Shown piece after piece: positions 25,055 to 33,340 of a stretch of 64,000 bases of DNA (within the stretch, counting starts at the first letter, position 1; every line of letters begins with the position of its first letter). Both the position numbers and the translations under genes were made by a program. Origin of the DNA: Bacillota bacterium. Lineage in GTDB: Bacteria; Bacillota; Clostridia; Acetivibrionales; JAEXSP01. The notes below the pieces were generated by a model, which saw only the letters and a list, made by a program, of their open reading frames with translations, had not been told where the DNA came from and made no database searches. The stretch is taken from positions 62,001 to 126,000 of the forward strand of contig JAEXSP010000032.1 in the NCBI GenBank assembly GCA_023453795.1. Direction: 5' to 3'.

Positions 25055-25609
25055 ATGAATGAAGTATTAAGAGCAATTAAAAACAGGAGAAGCATACGCA
25101 GCTTCAGTCCGGAACAGATCAAGCAGGAGGAACTGGATTTGATTATTGAGGCAGCTGTTTATGCTCCTTCAAGTCATAATGAGCAGCCATGGCATTTTAC
25201 GGTTATCCAGAATCGGGAATTGATTCGTTATATCAGTGATAAGCCCAAGGAACTAATGGCACAATCCGATGTCAGATGGATTAAGCTTATGGGCTTAAGT
25301 AAGAAGAGGGAGGTTACTTATGGAGCACCGACATTGATTATTGTTTCCGGCAAAGAGGACGCCATTTCGTGGATGCCCGAATGTTCGGCAGCTGTTCAGA
25401 ATATGCTTATAGCAGCCGAAAGCATGGACATAGGCTCCATATGGCTGGGGCTGGTGACATTCTTTTTCAACCTGAAGGATGAAATCGGAATTCTAAAAAT
25501 TCCGGAAGGCTATGTGCCGTTTTGCGGAGCGGCTTTTGGATATAAACTTAAGGAATATACGCAGGGCACACCAAAAAGAAATTTTGATGTAGTGGATTAT
25601 ATCCGGTAA
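25055..25609 (+). CDS. Nitroreductase family protein
   Basis: This 184-residue FMN-dependent oxidoreductase starts with 'NRRSIRSF' (FMN phosphate contact), has 'APSSHNEQPWHF' and 'AAVQNMLIAAESMDIGSIW', and the late 'VPFCGAAFGY'. Such enzymes reduce nitro-compounds, quinones or similar electrophiles with NAD(P)H and act as dimers. AAAGGAGGAAAAATAT precedes ATG. Regulation by the divergent HxlR protein is likely. Confidence 0.93.
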   Translation: MNEVLRAIKNRRSIRSFSPEQIKQEELDLIIEAAVYAPSSHNEQPWHFTVIQNRELIRYISDKPKELMAQSDVRWIKLMGLSKKREVTYGAPTLIIVSGKEDAISWMPECSAAVQNMLIAAESMDIGSIWLGLVTFFFNLKDEIGILKIPEGYVPFCGAAFGYKLKEYTQGTPKRNFDVVDYIR

Positions 25610-25665
25610 CTGTACTAAATGAAATTTTCTCTCCGTAATAATATTCCTTTTATATGTTCAAAGAT

Positions 25666-26136
25666 TCAGGCTACAGTTACAATACTGAACACTTGAATCC
25701 CAAGTCCTTGTCCGAATGCTGTCAAGCCTTCGCCGGTGGTTGCGGTGATTCCTATGCAGTTTTCGGGTACTGCCAGCAAGCTGGACAGGCTTTTCCTGAT
25801 TTCGGGAATCTTAGGAGTTATCTTAGGCGTCTGGCATTCTATGGATATGGATAAATGAATAATCTTACTTCCGTCTAAATATTTCAGAGCTTCCCCAAGA
25901 TAGGCTTTGCTATCCTTAATACCCTGTTTTAAGCACATTTCATCGCTTATGGCTCCCAGAATGTTAACGCATGTTACACCGGAAATTGCATTGGTTATTG
26001 AATGCAGGATGACATCTGCATCACTGTTGCCGCTCAAGGGAGGATGATTTTCAAATGTAACTCCGCCCAGGATAAGTTTTTTTTCTTTGTCTTCAAAGTC
26101 AAACCTGTGACTGTCTTGCCCAATGCCCACTTTCAT
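25666..26136 (-). CDS. ispF: 2-C-methyl-D-erythritol 2,4-cyclodiphosphate synthase
   Basis: IspF cyclises CDP-ME 2-phosphate to MEcPP with release of CMP. This 156-residue protein has the metal-binding 'GQDSHRF' (Asp8, His10), 'GGVTFENHPPLSGNSDADVILHS' with the third metal His, and 'ATTGEGL' near the C-terminus. It differs from the common 'ATTTEGLGFTG' ending (here TTGEGLTAFG). GGGGGAATAGCG precedes ATG. It is separated from ispD, unlike the frequent ispDF pair. Confidence 0.95.
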   Translation of the reverse strand: MKVGIGQDSHRFDFEDKEKKLILGGVTFENHPPLSGNSDADVILHSITNAISGVTCVNILGAISDEMCLKQGIKDSKAYLGEALKYLDGSKIIHLSISIECQTPKITPKIPEIRKSLSSLLAVPENCIGITATTGEGLTAFGQGLGIQVFSIVTVA

Positions 26137-26264
26137 CGCTATTCCCCCTGTATACTGTTTTATAAATATAGAAGACTTTCAAAATATTATATATTTTATG
26201 CCTCATGGATATAATTAATAGTACATTTGAATTATATATTATAGACATTCTGCAAACAAGTGTA

Positions 26265-26293
26265 TTGACACCCGTAGAAAGGTGAACTATACT
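26265..26293 (+). promoter_or_regulatory. proS promoter
   Basis: TTGACA (26265-26270), 17 bp, TATACT (26288-26293): a near-consensus sigma-A promoter directly before the T-box leader. Confidence 0.85.
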
Positions 26294-26309
26294 AATTCTA
26301 ACAGTTTAA

Positions 26310-26530
26310 TGAATTATTCCTGAGACAGGAATGAGAAAAGCAATGTTTCAAGAGAAGGTGCCGTTTTGGTGAGAGGCGCTTATTCAATAACTTTTCGTCC
26401 CACCCTGGAGGAATGGCTGAAGAAGCCGGCGGGTTGCTACGTTAGAGGCTCTTGAGTTGGGCTGTATGCCAATTTGGGTGGTACCGCGGAATTTACTCCG
26501 TCCCTATATATTATTAGGGGCGGTTTTTTA
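26310..26530 (+). promoter_or_regulatory. T-box riboswitch controlling proS
   Basis: The T-box GGGTGGTACCGCGG at 26476-26489 is followed by the terminator CCGTCCC...GGGGCGG plus TTTTTT (26498-26529). Upstream stem I elements include AGAGA, GGTGCC and GGTGAGAG. The run TCCCACC on the 3' side of stem I (about 26398-26406) contains CCC and CCA, either of which would be a proline specifier; the exact codon is inferred. Uncharged tRNA-Pro would stabilise the antiterminator and allow proS expression. Confidence 0.92.
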
Positions 26531-26553
26531 ATTTATTAAGGAGGAATTAAGTT

Positions 26554-27990
26554 ATGGCACAGGATAAAAAAATGGTCGAAGCAATAACAGCCATGAACGA
26601 TGACTTTACACAATGGTATACGGACGTTATAAAGAAGGCCGATCTGGTTGATTATTCAAGCGTAAGGGGATGCATGATTATCCGGCCCTATGGATATGCG
26701 ATCTGGGAGAACATACAGAAGAATCTGGATGCCAGGTTTAAGGAAACAGGGCATGAAAATGTATACATGCCGATGTTCATACCGGAGAGCCTGCTTCAGA
26801 AGGAAAAGGATCATGTTGAAGGATTTGCACCGGAGGTAGCCTGGGTTACTCACGGCGGAAAGGAAGAGCTCGCCGAAAAGCTTTGTGTAAGACCTACTTC
26901 GGAAACCTTGTTCTGCGACCACTACGCTAATATTATACATTCCTATAGGGATCTGCCGAAGCTTTATAATCAATGGTGTTCCGTAGTCCGTTGGGAAAAA
27001 ACTACCCGTCCTTTTTTGAGAACGCTGGAATTCTTGTGGCAGGAAGGCCATACGGCCCATGCTACGGCAGAGGAGGCACAGGAAGAAACCATTAAGATGC
27101 TGAATGTCTATGCGGATTTCTGCGAAAAAGTTCTTGCTATACCGGTAATCAAGGGGAGAAAGACAGAAAAAGAGAAATTTGCCGGCGCTATGGCAACTTA
27201 TACGATAGAAAGCCTTATGCATGACGGCAAGGCATTACAGTCGGGAACCTCGCATAATTTCGGTGATGGCTTTGCAAGAGCCTTCGGAATCCAATATACG
27301 GATAAGAACAATCAGCTTCAGTATGTTCATCAGACTTCATGGGGAATGACTACAAGACTGATCGGAGCAATAATTATGGTTCATGGCGACGACAGCGGGC
27401 TTGTTCTTCCGCCTGAGATTGCGCCTACACAAGTGATGATTATTCCTATCCAGATGCACAAGGAAGGCGTACTTGAAAAAGCAGTGGAATTAAAGGATAG
27501 GTTGGCTAAGGTTTCGAGGGTAAAAGTTGACGACAGCGATAAGATGCCTGGCTGGAAGTTCAGTGAGCATGAGATGAGGGGTATTCCTCTTCGCCTTGAA
27601 GTCGGGCCAAAAGACATAGAAAAGAATCAGGTAGTGCTTGTGAGAAGAGATAACGGAGAAAAGCTGTTTGTGTCAATCGATGAGCTTGAAACGAAAGTAC
27701 CCGAGCTTCTTAAGAGCATCCAGTCAGGGTTGCTTGAGAAGGCAAGGAATTTGAGAGACTCCAAAACATATACAGTAAGCACGATGGAAGAATTCGAAAA
27801 GACGGTAAACGAGACACCCGGCTTCATCAAGGCTTTGTGGTGCGGCGATCAGGCCTGTGAAGATGCGGTTAAGGAAAAGACAAGTGCGACTGCACGCTGC
27901 ATTCCTTTTGAGCAGGAAGAGAAAACCGGCAAGTGCTTCTGCTGCGGCAAGCCGTCCAAACATTTGGTATACTGGGGCAAAGCGTATTGA
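26554..27990 (+). CDS. proS: Prolyl-tRNA synthetase (archaeal/eukaryotic-type)
   Basis: This 478-residue class II synthetase has motif 2-type segments '[11 protein letters not shown]' and '[21 protein letters not shown]', and the motif 3 region '[20 protein letters not shown]'. An anticodon-binding domain and a C-terminal zinc-type domain with Cys pairs follow ('CGDQAC', 'CFCCGKP'), ending in the conserved 'YWGKAY'. This is the short form without the INS editing domain, common in Clostridia. GGAGGAATTAAGTT precedes ATG. Control is by the upstream T-box. Confidence 0.97.
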   Translation: MAQDKKMVEAITAMNDDFTQWYTDVIKKADLVDYSSVRGCMIIRPYGYAIWENIQKNLDARFKETGHENVYMPMFIPESLLQKEKDHVEGFAPEVAWVTHGGKEELAEKLCVRPTSETLFCDHYANIIHSYRDLPKLYNQWCSVVRWEKTTRPFLRTLEFLWQEGHTAHATAEEAQEETIKMLNVYADFCEKVLAIPVIKGRKTEKEKFAGAMATYTIESLMHDGKALQSGTSHNFGDGFARAFGIQYTDKNNQLQYVHQTSWGMTTRLIGAIIMVHGDDSGLVLPPEIAPTQVMIIPIQMHKEGVLEKAVELKDRLAKVSRVKVDDSDKMPGWKFSEHEMRGIPLRLEVGPKDIEKNQVVLVRRDNGEKLFVSIDELETKVPELLKSIQSGLLEKARNLRDSKTYTVSTMEEFEKTVNETPGFIKALWCGDQACEDAVKEKTSATARCIPFEQEEKTGKCFCCGKPSKHLVYWGKAY

Positions 27991-28010
27991 TTTAATTCAA
28001 TATTGATTAA

Positions 28011-28037
28011 AACTCCGGAGAAATCCGGAGTTTTTTT
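28011..28037 (+). terminator. Terminator after proS
   Basis: AACTCCGGA-GAAA-TCCGGAGTT is a perfect 9-bp stem with a GNRA loop, followed by TTTTTG. Confidence 0.95.
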
Positions 28038-28083
28038 GTGGTTCAGAAGGCTCAGTTTAGCAGGAATTCTCTCCGCTTTTTTA

Positions 28084-28113
28084 TTGACCAATAAAAGTAT
28101 AGGCCGCTATAAT
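28084..28113 (+). promoter_or_regulatory. Possible promoter of the CAP-domain gene
   Basis: TTGACC, 18 bp, TATAAT (28108-28113). The leader to the start at 28305 would be about 185 nt, with no recognised structure; the rest of this gap shows nothing. Confidence 0.5.
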
Positions 28114-28304
28114 GTAAAAGTCTAATACATTATTTACATTAGGGGTAAAAATTAAATGATTTACCAATTATAAAGCTTTGGCATAATATTTCCCAGAGCC
28201 TTTTTGTTGCCCTTATGTAAATAATTCAGGCAAATGTGTTAATACTATTATCAAACATTATAATTTTACAGTCAAAATATAAAATGGCAGTTTGGAGGAA
28301 TTTT

Positions 28305-29090
28305 ATGAAAAAGAAAATAGTTTATTTGATTGTAATTGCCCTTCTTTTCACGTCGGTCTTTAGTTTTGTCGGTAATGACACTGTAAAAGTTGCAGCAGCA
28401 CCTTATATTAATAATATAGGAATATTAAATGCAACTGTTACAGCAAACAGTCTTAATGTACGACAGGGTCCGTCAACAAAATATTCTGTAGTATGTGTAC
28501 TTAAGAAAGGCCAGGCGCTAAAAGTATTTGGAACGGTAGGAGATTGGTATGCGATTTATGAACCTGCCAAGGGATGCGTAGGAGTTGTATCCGGTAAATA
28601 CATTAAAATAGCATGGCCGTCAACAAAGACACCAACTCCGACGCCTAAACCGACACCAACCCCGACGCCGACACCAACACCAACACCGTCTGCACCTCCA
28701 TCAGGCGTATCGACTGATGAACAGGCAATGCTGAACCTTGTGAATAAAGCCAGGGCTGATGCAGGCATGGGGCCATTGAAGTTTGATACTACACTTCAGA
28801 AGGTGGCAAGGCTCAAGGCTCAGGACATGGTGAACAAGAATTACTTCTCACACCAGTCTCCGACATACGGATCGCCGTTTGACATGATGAAGCAGTTCGG
28901 AGTGACATTTAATACTGCGGGTGAGAATATCGCCGGCAATCAGACTGTAAATGCTGCATTTAATGCATGGATGAATTCGCCGGGGCATAAGGCAAATATT
29001 CTGAATTCCAAGTATAATTATACAGGAATCGGAATTGTAGATAGCCCGACGTATGGCAAAATGTTTGTGCAGGAGTTTATAGGAAGGTAA
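28305..29090 (+). CDS. Secreted SH3b and CAP/SCP domain protein
   Basis: This 261-residue protein has a signal peptide (KKK start, hydrophobic to about residue 22), an SH3b domain (about 43-100; 'ANSLNVRQGPSTKYSVV'), a Thr-Pro repeat linker (about 107-128) and a C-terminal CAP domain (about 135-261) with 'NKARADAGMGPLKFD', 'HQSPTYG', 'GENIAG' and 'AWMNSPGHKANIL'. It resembles the YkwD-type proteins of spore formers, whose role is unclear. The SH3b domain probably holds it at the cell wall. GGAGGAATTTT precedes ATG; an earlier ATG would place 23 residues before the signal peptide. Confidence 0.9.
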   Translation: MKKKIVYLIVIALLFTSVFSFVGNDTVKVAAAPYINNIGILNATVTANSLNVRQGPSTKYSVVCVLKKGQALKVFGTVGDWYAIYEPAKGCVGVVSGKYIKIAWPSTKTPTPTPKPTPTPTPTPTPTPSAPPSGVSTDEQAMLNLVNKARADAGMGPLKFDTTLQKVARLKAQDMVNKNYFSHQSPTYGSPFDMMKQFGVTFNTAGENIAGNQTVNAAFNAWMNSPGHKANILNSKYNYTGIGIVDSPTYGKMFVQEFIGR

Positions 29091-29106
29091 AAGGTAAGAT
29101 GACTCA

Positions 29107-29149
29107 AGGGGCTGTCCTAAACTATTAATAGTTGCGGACAGCCTCTTTT
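29107..29149 (+). terminator. Terminator after the CAP-domain gene
   Basis: GGCTGTCC...GGACAGCC is an 8-bp stem extended by wobble pairs, followed by TCTTTT. Confidence 0.88.
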
Positions 29150-29189
29150 AAGTTCAAATGCAGATCCCGAATAAATTAAATTTTTTCTA

Positions 29190-29816
29190 TTAAGGTTGGT
29201 AATTGACTGTGGCAGAATATGTAAGTGTAATGGTATAATTACACATATTGCTTGGATAGACTGGGGGGGTGCAGGGCGATTGACTTGAGATAAAGCTGCC
29301 TGTTAATGGAAGTACTGCTGAATAATGAGGCTCACTGTAGCTTTTTGTCGGGAAATTTTTACATAGGGAATTGATAATATTTTGAATCTGGTCACTGGGG
29401 CAGGTTATATTATGTGTAGTTGTTGATGTTACGGTTTTGCTGGCAGGATAGTCAACAGTACGTGATACTGTTCCAGTATATACGAGAGCAATTGTATAAT
29501 TGTATAGATAGCTGGGGTACGGATAGCCTAAAGGTGAACTGCTTGAAATGTAATTGCTCGAATAGTTCAGCGTCCCGGAAAACCCTCCTGCCCCCTCCGT
29601 GTAATCTTTTGTTGCAGGAGCGTTGCTGACTATTGAATTTATTTCGTTATTGACTGCATAATCCGGACAGGTAGTTGTGTAATATACGATGGAAGATACA
29701 GTTTTGTATTCGGTTACGGTCGTTGCAAAAGCACTGATGCTCAAGGATGTAACTATGAACACTACGGCCAGAATTGAACAGATGATTTTTTTTGAGGATT
29801 TACTTTTAGTTAACAT
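29190..29816 (-). CDS. Secreted protein with two internal repeats, unknown function
   Basis: This 208-residue protein has a signal peptide (about 1-31, basic start, cut after 'ISAFA'). The mature part is two repeats of about 85 residues. Each starts with 'T-V-S/T-S' and 'TTxxxTCPxxxxxNxINSI' and ends with a 'NYTIxLxYxxTV' strand ('YLYNYTIALVYTGTVSRTV' and 'MCNYTITLTYSATV'), each with a Cys in 'TCP'. The composition is rich in Ser, Thr and Tyr, as in beta-sandwich surface proteins. No family is recognised. It precedes a fibronectin-III protein gene in the direction opposite to the CAP gene. Confidence 0.6.
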   Translation of the reverse strand: MLTKSKSSKKIICSILAVVFIVTSLSISAFATTVTEYKTVSSIVYYTTTCPDYAVNNEINSIVSNAPATKDYTEGAGGFSGTLNYSSNYISSSSPLGYPYPSYLYNYTIALVYTGTVSRTVDYPASKTVTSTTTHNITCPSDQIQNIINSLCKNFPTKSYSEPHYSAVLPLTGSFISSQSPCTPPVYPSNMCNYTITLTYSATVNYQP

Positions 29817-29992
29817 AGGTTAACTCCTTTCGAATTATAGATTTTAAAGGATTATCAGGGGATCTGCATTGAATATATACTATGGAGTGTGTAGTAATAT
29901 AACAAATTATACATTATATACAAAAGAAGTATATTATAATAAGGAAATAGTGTCAATATATGGGATGATATAGCTTAATAAATTAAAATGAA

Positions 29993-30026
29993 AATAAGCG
30001 GGCTTCATATTAGAAACCCGCTTATT
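29993..30026 (-). terminator. Terminator of the fibronectin-III protein gene
   Basis: Read on the minus strand: AATAAGCGGG...CCCGCTTATT, a 10-bp perfect stem, followed by TTCATTTTAATTT. It lies ~25 bp after the stop at 30053. Confidence 0.8.
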
Positions 30027-30052
30027 CCATGATTGCACTCTTTTACTCCATA

Positions 30053-30655
30053 TTATTCAGCCTGTTGAACAGTGGTTACGGTTACCAGAGCGCACCAATC
30101 GGAGTTGCCGGAACTGTTAACAGCCATAATACGGAATGAATATGTTGTGCCGGGTTGAAGCCCAGTAACAGTATATGCGGTTGAGGGAGCATTAACGGTA
30201 AAAGACTGTATGCCTACTTCTGCGATATAATATTTATCAGCACCTGGAACAGCATCCCAGGTAAGAGTTACCGTGTCGCTCTCAGCAGTCACTTGCAAGT
30301 TTGAAGGTATGGCAGGAACAGTGGTTACGGTTACCGGAGCGCACCAATCGGAGTTGCCCGAGCTGTTAACGGCCATAACACGGAATGAATATGTTGTGCC
30401 GGGTTGAAGCCCTGTAACAGTATATGCGGTTGAGGGAGCATTAACGGTAAAAGACTGTATGCCTACTTCTGCGATATAATATTGTTCAGCACCGGGAACG
30501 GCATCCCAGGTGAGAGTAACAGAATTACTTGAGGCAGATGCTTCCAAATTGGAAGGTATGGCCAGGTCTGAATCTGCGAGAGTTTGAACAGCCATAGTTG
30601 ATACGATAAATATAACTATAACTAATGTGGTAAGTATTCTTTTGCAATTTCTCAT
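30053..30655 (-). CDS. Secreted protein with two fibronectin type III domains
   Basis: This 200-residue protein has a signal peptide (about 1-27, 'VQTLADSDL') and then two FnIII domains of about 83 residues each, which are almost identical ('SVTLTWDAVPGAEQYYIAEV' and 'TVTLTWDAVPGADKYYIAEV', both followed by 'PSTAYTVTGLQPGTTYSFR'). Nothing else is present, so it is a small non-catalytic secreted protein, perhaps a binding or spacer module. The near-identity of the DNA repeats (about 30066-30308 and 30317-30556) implies recent duplication or gene conversion. The 485 bp upstream (30656-31140) hold no gene. Confidence 0.8.
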   Translation of the reverse strand: MRNCKRILTTLVIVIFIVSTMAVQTLADSDLAIPSNLEASASSNSVTLTWDAVPGAEQYYIAEVGIQSFTVNAPSTAYTVTGLQPGTTYSFRVMAVNSSGNSDWCAPVTVTTVPAIPSNLQVTAESDTVTLTWDAVPGADKYYIAEVGIQSFTVNAPSTAYTVTGLQPGTTYSFRIMAVNSSGNSDWCALVTVTTVQQAE

Positions 30656-31057
30656 AATTGTAATCCTCCGATGTATTATTTTTTAAGTCCCAAAACATCT
30701 GCTTTTTTGAAGCGATTTGTCTTTATCCATTAATAAGTTTTCCTTTTATTACAGTAATCCGGAATCCTGTAATAAAATTTTATTAAATGGGATAAGTTTG
30801 AATCAATTACATTATATAAGACTATAAAAAATTAGAATATAGGGCATGGCTACTAAATTTTATCACTTAGACCTATTGAATCTAAAACTTTTTACAGATG
30901 CTTTTTATTTATATTACAAAACATCAGAACCCTGGAAAACAGCAAACATCATTATTTGAAAATCTGACGGAGTTATTGGGTCTAAATGTTGTGTTATGGT
31001 AAAATAGGCCTATTCGGTCTTTTTGAGATTTATAAATTGGGTTATTGAACTGAGGTG

Positions 31058-31086
31058 TTGAAATAGCGTATTTATAGTGGTAGAAT
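31058..31086 (+). promoter_or_regulatory. Probable promoter of the protease-FHA gene
   Basis: TTGAAA (31058-31063), 17 bp, TAGAAT (31081-31086). The rest of the gap 30656-31057 shows AT-rich DNA with no recognised element. Confidence 0.5.
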
Positions 31087-31140
31087 GTGACTAGAAGTGA
31101 GTTCTCAAAAGCAATTCCTGACCAAGGAGCATCAGCATTT

Positions 31141-32502
31141 ATGAAGCGATTTATTTTAATTATCTTAACCATTTTAGTAATATTGTCAGCTTATTCTTAT
31201 ACGTCATTTGCCAGCAGCGATGCTGTTGATGAAGCAAGGAACGGAGTTGTGAGGGTACTCGTTACCGACCCCTCCGGGAAGGTTCTGGGGCATGGTACGG
31301 GTTTTGCTGTCGGTATTAAAGGGGAACCTGCTCAAACTTTTATTACAAATAACCATGTTGCTGAAGTAAACCCCGATGGTATTTATATTGTTCTGGATCA
31401 TATTGATAATGGGGGGACCCTGGTAAAAGCAAAGGTGTTAACCCGTTCCGAATCACCTGATCTGGCGGTTTTGTCCACAGATAGGCCGATAAAGGAGCGT
31501 ACGCCTCTTCCGCTGCTCTCGTCAGAGTATGTCAAGACCGCAGAAGATGTCTATATGCTGGGTTTTCCGGGTTCTTCCGACGTAGTGAACGATAATGGTA
31601 CATCATACCCTTCTACTACTGACGATATTACAATCACCAAGGGAATTATAAGTAAAAAAGACCTCCTGACAAACGGCACTTACTGCTATCAGACAGACGC
31701 GGCTATCAACGGAGGCAATTCCGGCGGCCCGCTGATCGATTCCAAAGGCTATGTAATCGGCGTCAACACATTTTCCGCCCGTACATATGATGAAAACGGC
31801 GGTGTCAAGGATGCTCAGGGGACAAACGGGTCTATCCACATTGATTATGTAATGGATTTATTAGATAAGGCCAATTTCCGGTATTCTAAAGGAAATGATT
31901 CAAGTTCGGAAACGCCAACTAAAAGAACTAAACCGAAAAGGCCTCAAAACTCTGGTGATGATCGAAGCGCTCCGGTTAATGCAACGGCAGATGCCAAAGG
32001 GGAAAAACCAGAGAATAATGCATCAAATAGTAACGGTTACATATTAGTAATAATTATTATAGCCGTTTTGCTTATTGGAGGCGGCGCAGGTATAGCGGGA
32101 GTCGTATGGAGTATGAATAAGGATAAAAAAATACCGCCACCCCCGCGAGCAAACCCGCTTACCCCTCAGCCAAGCCCTGCCAATATTCCGATGCCGGCTT
32201 TTAAGCTTGTGTGTATAAAGGGCAGCTTCGAGGGCTGTACCTTTCCAATCGAGGGTAATATTGCAATAGGCCGTGATTCTAAACGCTGCCAAATAGTTTT
32301 CCAGGAATCAACTGCCGGAATCAGTGCACTGCATTGTGAAGTGCAAACCGATGGGAAACGCATATTTCTGGTTGACAAGGGCTCCAGCTATGGTACATTT
32401 TTATCCGACAACGTCAAGCTTATTCCAAACAAGGCTTATGTTCTGAAAAAAGGAGATACTTTCTATCTTGCAAGCCCGAAGAATCAGTTTATGCTGACTT
32501 GA
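31141..32502 (+). CDS. Membrane trypsin-like serine protease with cytoplasmic FHA domain
   Basis: This 453-residue protein has an N-terminal signal/anchor (about 3-22) and then a trypsin-like domain (about 30-235). Its triad is visible: His in 'ITNNHVAE', Asp in 'SPDLAVL' and Ser in 'GGNSGGPL'. A Lys/Pro/Asn-rich linker, one membrane helix ('YILVIIIIAVLLIGGGAG', about 300-323), a Pro-rich cytoplasmic segment and a C-terminal FHA domain (about 358-450; 'IAIGRDSKRCQIVF', 'SALHCEV', 'SSYGTFL') follow. It resembles HtrA but has FHA in place of PDZ. The layout suggests an outside protease coupled to inside phosphothreonine signalling. ATG at 31141 was chosen over GTG at 31087 because it starts at the signal sequence. 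Confidence 0.85.
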   Translation: MKRFILIILTILVILSAYSYTSFASSDAVDEARNGVVRVLVTDPSGKVLGHGTGFAVGIKGEPAQTFITNNHVAEVNPDGIYIVLDHIDNGGTLVKAKVLTRSESPDLAVLSTDRPIKERTPLPLLSSEYVKTAEDVYMLGFPGSSDVVNDNGTSYPSTTDDITITKGIISKKDLLTNGTYCYQTDAAINGGNSGGPLIDSKGYVIGVNTFSARTYDENGGVKDAQGTNGSIHIDYVMDLLDKANFRYSKGNDSSSETPTKRTKPKRPQNSGDDRSAPVNATADAKGEKPENNASNSNGYILVIIIIAVLLIGGGAGIAGVVWSMNKDKKIPPPPRANPLTPQPSPANIPMPAFKLVCIKGSFEGCTFPIEGNIAIGRDSKRCQIVFQESTAGISALHCEVQTDGKRIFLVDKGSSYGTFLSDNVKLIPNKAYVLKKGDTFYLASPKNQFMLT

Positions 32503-32621
32503 TGCAAGGGACGCATATAATATTTCACGACATTCTTGTCGTATAAGCGATCCCATTATTTATTCTAAAATCCCTAAGTGTATCAATGTTCAGCTATTAT
32601 TCTACATTTTTTATATACATA

Positions 32622-32668
32622 TTGACAATCTAACAGTTGTTAGGTAAAATAAACCTAACAACTGTTAG
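32622..32668 (+). promoter_or_regulatory. tetR promoter with two operator copies
   Basis: TTGACA (32622-32627), 17 bp, TAAAAT (32645-32650). The palindrome CTAACAGTTGTTAG (32630-32643) fills the spacer, and its exact reverse complement CTAACAACTGTTAG (32655-32668) covers the start site. Binding of the encoded TetR protein here would shut off its own transcription. Confidence 0.88.
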
Positions 32669-32692
32669 ATAAATTTTAGAAAGAAGGATTGT

Positions 32693-33310
32693 ATGGGCAG
32701 CGAATACAACAATACAAAGCAGAAAATACTGCAAACGGCGCTTGAACTGTTTTCGAAAAAGGGTTATACTGCGGTATCAATTCGCGATATAGGAAAGGTT
32801 GTAGGTATAAAGGAAAGCTCAATATATTATCATTTCCAGAATAAGCAGGATATTTTTAACGCGCTGCTCCTTGAAGTTCAGCAGATTATCAGCAATATGA
32901 CGCAGAGGTTCAATAATAGGTTTGAGGATGCAATTCAAATCCAAGAAGCTGCCTTTGAAAAAGTCGGTTTAAACATTCTGGAAAGTTTTTTTCTTGATGC
33001 TCACATTATAAAGTTTATTCGAATGCTGATTATTGAACAGCATACAAATGAGGAAGCAGCAGCGGTATACAGGAATATTCTTTTCGAAGGGCCGATAAAG
33101 CAAAACGAAGAAGTGTTTAAACTAATGATGAGTAAAGGCTATATCAAGCACGAAGATGCCGGAAGCCTTGCTATAGAATATTACGGGTTGATTTATTTTA
33201 TATTTCTTAGGTACTTCAGCAATGGAGCTGTGACACCGGAAGTGAAAGAAAAAGCAAAAAGTGAACTGGCAGTTTTGCTCAAAAGGTTTTATAAGAGGTA
33301 TATCAAATAA
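32693..33310 (+). CDS. TetR-family transcriptional regulator
   Basis: This 205-residue protein has the typical N-terminal helix-turn-helix ('TALELFSKKGYTAVSIRDIG', then 'ESSIYYHFQNKQDIFNALL') and a helical ligand-binding C-terminal part of no specific family. GAAGGA lies 7 nt before ATG. The promoter carries a paired 14-bp palindrome, so autoregulation is likely. The alpha/beta hydrolase gene starts 30 bp downstream and is probably cotranscribed and regulated with it. Confidence 0.92.
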   Translation: MGSEYNNTKQKILQTALELFSKKGYTAVSIRDIGKVVGIKESSIYYHFQNKQDIFNALLLEVQQIISNMTQRFNNRFEDAIQIQEAAFEKVGLNILESFFLDAHIIKFIRMLIIEQHTNEEAAAVYRNILFEGPIKQNEEVFKLMMSKGYIKHEDAGSLAIEYYGLIYFIFLRYFSNGAVTPEVKEKAKSELAVLLKRFYKRYIK

Positions 33311-33340
33311 AAAGCGCTTTAAGTAAAGGGGATATGGACA

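Noticed and set aside
28640..28690. Simple-sequence repeat as a CRISPR-like or VNTR locus
   Set aside because: The ACNCCN repeats encode the Thr-Pro linker of the CAP-domain protein, in frame and with a signal peptide upstream.
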